DNA of 64,000 nt from Pelodera strongyloides (taxonomy: Eukaryota; Nematoda; Chromadorea; Rhabditida; Rhabditidae): contig JAANDG010000255.1 of assembly GCA_036852015.1 (NCBI GenBank), forward strand, positions 62,001-126,000, in the 5' to 3' direction. Positions 60,631-64,000 of the stretch are shown one piece after another (the first letter of the stretch is position 1; the number at the start of each line of letters is the position of its first letter). The translations under genes and the position numbers were made by a program. The notes beneath the pieces were generated by a model. It was not told the origin of the DNA. It did no database searches and saw nothing but the letters and a program-made list of their open reading frames with translations.

Positions 60631-63600
60631 AGAGACGTGAGGAGGGTGAAATTAGTCTACGGTCGAATGGATCCGACGGCAACGAGGAGCCCGTGAGGAG
60701 CAGAGGAGCCAATTTAAGGAAAGATGCCCTAGGACGACTGAGTGAAGTATCGGGGTGGGGGACGTAAAGGTGGTTAAGTTGGTGCTTGCCTGTGATAGTG
60801 ATTCACACCTATGAAATATCCATGTTTTTTTTGTAAGGTATTCCTTTGAAGCGCTGGGATTGGGGAGGTCCAAATAATTTGGCACGAAACCTGAGTTTTA
60901 GTTTATTTGAAACTGAATGCATGTTGCTTGTTCTTGTTATACTGGGTAGTAAAAGTGTTTTCTCCTTTTCTGCTACCTCCACTCTCTCAATAACATGTCA
61001 CTGGTCCGAAAATAGAATCTATGAAAATTAGACGAGAGTGTATGAGCCGTCGATCTCTACAACACTATACTTTGCAGAGTGTTTGCCGAGTACCGTCCCT
61101 ATCGTGTGGATATACTCGAAGATGTGTCAGCGCTTATCCATTTCCCAAATAGACAAGAGGCATCACAGGTGAGCAGCGAGAGAGGGCGGATCATGATTCT
61201 TGATTCTGTATGATTTTATATGTAGTTTGCACTTGGCACTTGGAGGATGGCTTTGGTTACGGAGGGGCTTCATGAGACGCAGCATTAAAGCGGTATTGTA
61301 CGTGGTTTGCTAAATTTATAGTTTACTAACTTAAATGTTAGCTACAGTATTGTGGGTATCTTACCTTAGCAAAGAGTTTGAGCTTTGAGCTTTGCACAAG
61401 GCGCGACCGACGACGCGGGGCGCTCGTCGTTGGGCTTACACTCTTACACATTGATCATAGCATTTTACCGTCGACTCATTGCCTTTTAGATGATGCTCCA
61501 AATGACTAAGCGCCTTCGACGTGTTCGCGGAGCAAAGAAAGCAGAGGAGGAAGGAGAGGTAATTGCTTGTAATTACGCTAAGAAAAACTATAATTATGCC
61601 AGGATCATGATCCTGTGAAAGCCCCCTGAGGCCCATAGTGGGTAATTAGCTGATTTGATAGTGAGATCATCAAACAGTGCATATGTTATGTATCATTAAG
61701 CCCGTTTTGTTGATGGGCAGCGAATGGAAATACGTAACACTGTCGCCTTTCATTGGTAAGTTGATCGATTGTGAAGTTTTGACGAATCTATTGTAAATCC
61801 GTTTCATCAGATGTACCGTATCACGGCTTTTATTTTGAATATCCAAATGCACTTCCCGCTTGTGGAGCTGTTGAGCTTATTGTCATCTGAAACTCGTTGT
61901 CTACTATTAAGTAAAGGAGCACACCTCTTGTATAGTAAAATATTTATTTATTTGTAATGTCCTAGGTGCTCGATTCTTCCGAGGAAGAGGAGGAGGAGGG
62001 TGATCTGAAGGAGGAGCACGGAGACGACGTCGAGGTCATTGAGAAAGGAGCCGGTCAGTGGGAGATTCAGTTATTTGTCTGTGCTACCTTGTTAAGGGTT
62101 AGTTATGAATGCCCATATTGCCCACGTGATGCTTTTTTTGTGGGAATCTCACTTTGAAAATATACACATGCACGTTTTTGCGTACTGGAATGAAGTGTGT
62201 GTATGTAAGAGTGTGAGGGTGTGTGCGTGTGTGTATATATGTGAGTGTGTTGGTTATTAAAGCAGCTGCCTACTGCGCCTGAAAGTGAAGCACTTCACTT
62301 GACTCCCTTTTGCTCTCTATCCCCCCTCACCCTCTTATAAACACTGCGCATATTCGCACAAATATCGAATTACAGGCTTTGGTAAAGCCAGTTGGGCGCT
62401 GGCCTCCCCGATTAAGGCATATATATCGGAGAGTGGAAAATTTAGATGACTTCATATGCAGTGAAAGGGGGACCTAGTTTTTCGCTAACTGGTGATTCAA
62501 GAGGCTCTTGAACTCTTGCGGGTTCGGTTTTTCAGCTTCCGTCTTCAGTCTCAGTCATTCAGTGCATGCATGAACTTTTTACTTGTAAATTATAAAAAAT
62601 TGGGTGTATGTGAAAACCCTTGAAAGGATGTATGGTTACTACACTTATTTGTGTTCTGTATCATGATTATGATTATAGTATGATTTTTTTTTTAAACGTT
62701 GCATACGAAACTTGTACGCATTCGGCATTATGTCAAAGAAGTTCTATTTACTATATAAGGTACGAAACGATCTCTCTCTTTCTATTTATTATTACATAAG
62801 GTCTCTCTTTCTTTATTTATTATATAAGGTACGGAAAGATCGATCTCTCTCTCTCTCTCTCTGTCTCTGTCCATCTCTCTCACTCTGTGTCTCTGTCCCT
62901 CTCTCTCACTCTCTCCCTCTGTCTCTCCCTCTCTCTTGCAGATCATCGCTGTGTTTGTTTGTATTGTCCTCGCTTGTGGTGAGAGGTGGTCGGTTGTCCG
63001 TATCGTATTACCCGGCTCTTCTTACCTCTCCTTATGTCTTCTTAGAGGGCTTTGAAGGTTGAGACACAGTCTCACCTTCCAACCACCTTTATTCTTCACT
63101 CTTGGTTTTGTTTGTGGTCAAACAGGACTGAAGAGGCGAGGCGCGCGCCGGCTGATATGGATACTGTAAGTGAAGCGGGCGAGGTTGGGGAATACGGTAT
63201 CGATATCACAAGGGCGTGACGTGATTATGGACCCGGGTGGGGGGGGGAAATATTTCGACAAAAATAGGGGGATACACGTTTACGCGGGGGAAGCTGACCG
63301 GTGTATGCCGAGGGTTGGATGAGGTGCGCGGGAGGGTAGTTGGGATTTGCTTTCGAGATGGAGAGCAAGTGAAATCTGGTAGAAAATTATTTAGACCTTA
63401 GACGTTGGCCCCTTTCCGACGCTGGCTGATCGATTCACCTTGCTCATCCCGCTTTTTATTTTCAGATCACAAACCGAAAAAGGCGCGCAATCAGTTCATT
63501 CAAGTGGACGTTGACGTGGTGGCAGTACCAGATGGTTGGCGCTTTCTTCTTCGTTTAGTTTCTTTGCTGAAAAAATAACAATGAAAATCACGTAGTCTAC

Positions 63601-63853
63601 TATCTACCCTGAGACCCATTGTTGTCAGTCTATTTCCTTTACGTTAACTCGTTTTACTCCACACAACTTTTAATTAGATGAGGATTCTTTGCTCAAAACG
63701 CAGCGTACTTACTTAACTAGTCACTTCTGACGTCTGTGCTTGAGAAGTTGGATTATTGTGTGCTATTTTCTAGGTAAATGGCGTGTGGTTACACAACACG
63801 TGCCGGATCGACGTCTCATGCTCGTACGCTTTGCTTCCAGGGACGAACTGACG
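42572..63853 (+). CDS. NCBP3: Nuclear cap-binding protein subunit 3-like (partial)
   Basis: Eight exons join in phase into 249 residues, and the gene continues past the right edge: 42572-42697, 51293-51397, 57186-57304, 61078-61168, 61490-61558, 61966-62053, 63466-63534 and 63774-63853. The family signatures are LARGVDGMTAFDVEKVFAEY followed by VDILEDVSALIHF, matching the degenerate RRM of animal NCBP3 (YLRGVDEMST... in human), an acidic stretch (EEGEVLDSSEEEEEEGD), and RLMLVRFASRDE, the counterpart of the RFAT-DD segment. NCBP3 associates with capped RNA and CBP80 in the nucleus. Introns are very long: 8.6, 5.8 and 3.8 kb for the first three. An open stretch at about 63125-63165 (EEARRAPADMDT), bounded by CAAACAG and GTAAGT, could be an alternative exon but breaks the phase. 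The start ATG follows an AAG acceptor-like site. Confidence 0.85.
43004..43118. repeat. Imperfect long hairpin
   Basis: GCAGCGTATTCTGATGAGTTC pairs with GAACTCATCAGTATACGACG, and the arms continue inward (TGTTCTGTG / CACAGAACA). It lies in the first intron of NCBP3. Confidence 0.75.
44970..45158. mobile_element. GCGAAAT-family MITE, copy 3
   Basis: TTAAAGCCAAATACCGGTCGG at the left and CCGGCAGGTATTTCGCTTTAA at the right, with the ATAAATTAGGATGAAAAATC interior as in the copy at 6751. Confidence 0.8.
46000..47046 (-). CDS. Arg-rich 145-residue protein, antisense inside NCBP3 intron 1
   Basis: Three exons, all in phase 0, give 145 residues: 47046-46951, 46709-46428 and 46059-46000 (stop TGA). 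The first exon reads MAEPTTTTTVERRERRRG followed by an RG-rich stretch. The second, 94 codons, is bounded by AATTACAG and GTGACT; it holds VPKKIISFDRGSEKERRQRR, a predicted basic helix (RRTAERAEMAQINRRPEEFR) and a His/Gly/Asp end. The last exon ends GNKGRPGQF. The composition suggests a nucleic-acid-binding or nuclear protein, but I do not recognise a family. The frame is also open upstream of the chosen ATG (a GTG at 47085), so the start could be earlier. The antisense plus-strand frames over the same place look like shadows. Confidence 0.55.
46261..46312. mobile_element. tRNA-like SINE head fragment
   Basis: AGCCTAGTGGTTAGTGCGCTGCG, then GACCGGTAATCC, matches the D-arm and anticodon-arm part of a tRNA. 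No B box follows, so it is a truncated SINE or tRNA relic. Confidence 0.5.
48003..48155. mobile_element. AGCGGTA-family MITE
   Basis: TTAAAGCGGTATGGCATGTGG at the left, ATACGTTTCAAAGCCACG then CTTTAA at the right. NCBP3 intron 1. Confidence 0.75.
49845..49915. repeat. Purine (GA-rich) tract
   Basis: GAGAGGGAGAGAGAAAGAGA type simple sequence. The rest of 47050-51290 is NCBP3 intron with no exon that I can support apart from listed repeats. Confidence 0.8.
52010..52125. repeat. Inverted and direct copies of a GACACCCGTATTATACC sequence
   Basis: AAGACACCCGTATTATACC is followed by its complement GGTATAGTACGGGTGTCTTA, and then again GGTATAATACGGGTGTC with TCTTATAATGTTGT repeated. It looks like a small MITE with one arm duplicated. 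Intronic in NCBP3. Confidence 0.75.
52465..52610. mobile_element. AGCGGTA-family MITE
   Basis: TTAAAGCGGTGGCACGTG at the left and TTCAAGACCACGCTTTAA at the right, with TTTTGAAACGTATGCTCGAA inside. NCBP3 intron 2. Confidence 0.75.
54152..54348. mobile_element. TTAA-flanked long hairpin, AGGGACAGGCC ends
   Basis: Left end TTTAAAGGGACAGGCC, right end GGGCCTCTCCCTTTAAA. The arms continue almost to the centre (AGTTTTCTTCAATTTA / TAAATTGAGGAAAACT and ATATTGCTGTCAAAACCGC / GCGGTTTTGACAGCAATAT). The TTAA edges again suggest piggyBac-type insertion. No other copy in the window. Confidence 0.8.
54440..54515. repeat. GA-rich microsatellite
   Basis: GAGAGAGATGGAGGGAGAAG type simple sequence. A comparable tract is at 51735-51785. 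Confidence 0.8.
54689..54757. repeat. Short hairpin
   Basis: TTTTAACGGCCAATTGTGCA and TGTACAATTAGCCGTTTTAA pair around a ~28-base centre that is itself partly self-complementary (ACGCGTGA / TCGTGCGT). Confidence 0.75.
57056..57165. mobile_element. AGCGGTA-family MITE
   Basis: TTTAAAGCGGTACTGCGG at the left, CACGTGGTATACCGCTTTA at the right. It ends 20 bases before NCBP3 exon 3, so its right part overlaps the acceptor region. Confidence 0.75.
59741..59904. mobile_element. AGCGGTA-family MITE
   Basis: TTTGAAGCGTTATTGTACGTGG at the left, GAACCACGTGTCATACCACT plus TTAA at the right. NCBP3 intron 3. Confidence 0.7.
60552..60627. repeat. Long GA dinucleotide microsatellite
   Basis: An uninterrupted run of about 38 GA units inside a purine-rich tract from 60468 to 60640. 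The arginine/glutamate and serine/leucine frames through it are artefacts. Confidence 0.95.
61283..61330. mobile_element. AGCGGTA-family MITE, left half only
   Basis: ATTAAAGCGGTATTGTACGTGG and then TTTGCTAAATTTATAG, after which the match to the family is lost. Confidence 0.6.
62770..62935. repeat. CT-rich tract with duplicated flank
   Basis: CTCTCTCT and CTGTCTCTGTC runs, preceded by two copies of a TATATAAGGTACG(A/G)AA block. It lies in an NCBP3 intron. Confidence 0.85.
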
Positions 63854-64000
63854 GTACCTTACCGTTACACCTTACTTTACCTTATTTGGTTACCTTAGCT
63901 CCGAGAAGAGAACCATCCTAGATCCTAACTTTTAAATCAAACTTCTTGTCGAGTACATGTTCCTCGTTGCTGGATGAGCACCCATTTTGAGCTTCGTCGA

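Noticed and set aside
60359..60712. Long Arg/Glu and Ser/Leu frames on both strands.
   Set aside because: They are translations of the GA microsatellite.
1..64000. CRISPR arrays, bacterial operons or phage genes.
   Set aside because: All confident genes have spliceosomal introns; the tandem repeats lack CRISPR spacing.

Overview
This is a eukaryotic, metazoan window. Genes are split by GT-AG introns whose acceptors are mostly TTTCAG-like. The capping enzyme has the animal/plant layout, with a cysteine-phosphatase RNA triphosphatase fused to a guanylyltransferase. Non-coding DNA is dense with short palindromic transposons and tRNA-derived SINEs. Candidate acceptor AGs lie 2 to 10 bases upstream of three start codons, and one pair of genes is only about 200 bp apart. 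That fits an invertebrate that trans-splices operon transcripts, such as a nematode, but the species is not proven. All gene models below were built by eye from exon frames and splice phases.

Minus strand, read from right to left, 38.0 to 1.3 kb: PLRG1/Prp46 (37998-24221), PRP38 (23564-20479), mRNA capping enzyme (19674-11895), an unrecognised two-helix membrane protein with a repeated RSDxTQ tail (11697-5719), a possible 55-residue hydrophobic microprotein (5685-5518), and a lamin B receptor/sterol-reductase-like membrane protein that runs off the left edge (4027-1344 and beyond). The first three are all core pre-mRNA processing factors in one orientation with 0.66 and 0.80 kb gaps; the capping enzyme and the next gene are 197 bp apart.

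Plus strand: a small secreted thioredoxin-fold protein (31073-31967) lies inside the 7.9 kb tenth intron of PLRG1. From 42572 to beyond the right edge runs an NCBP3-like nuclear cap-binding protein with very long introns. An antisense Arg-rich gene (47046-46000) sits inside its first intron. Between PLRG1 and NCBP3 (39.8-41.2 kb) there are several tentative minus-strand exons that I could not join into one model.

Functionally the window gathers cap synthesis (capping enzyme), cap binding (NCBP3) and spliceosome activation (PRP38, PLRG1). Most of the rest is introns and repeats: TTAA-flanked MITE families sharing the termini TTAA-AGCG, a CCAAGTAT family, a GAGGCCGTATTCACC family, single long hairpins, SINEs, GA/CT microsatellites and poly-G runs.
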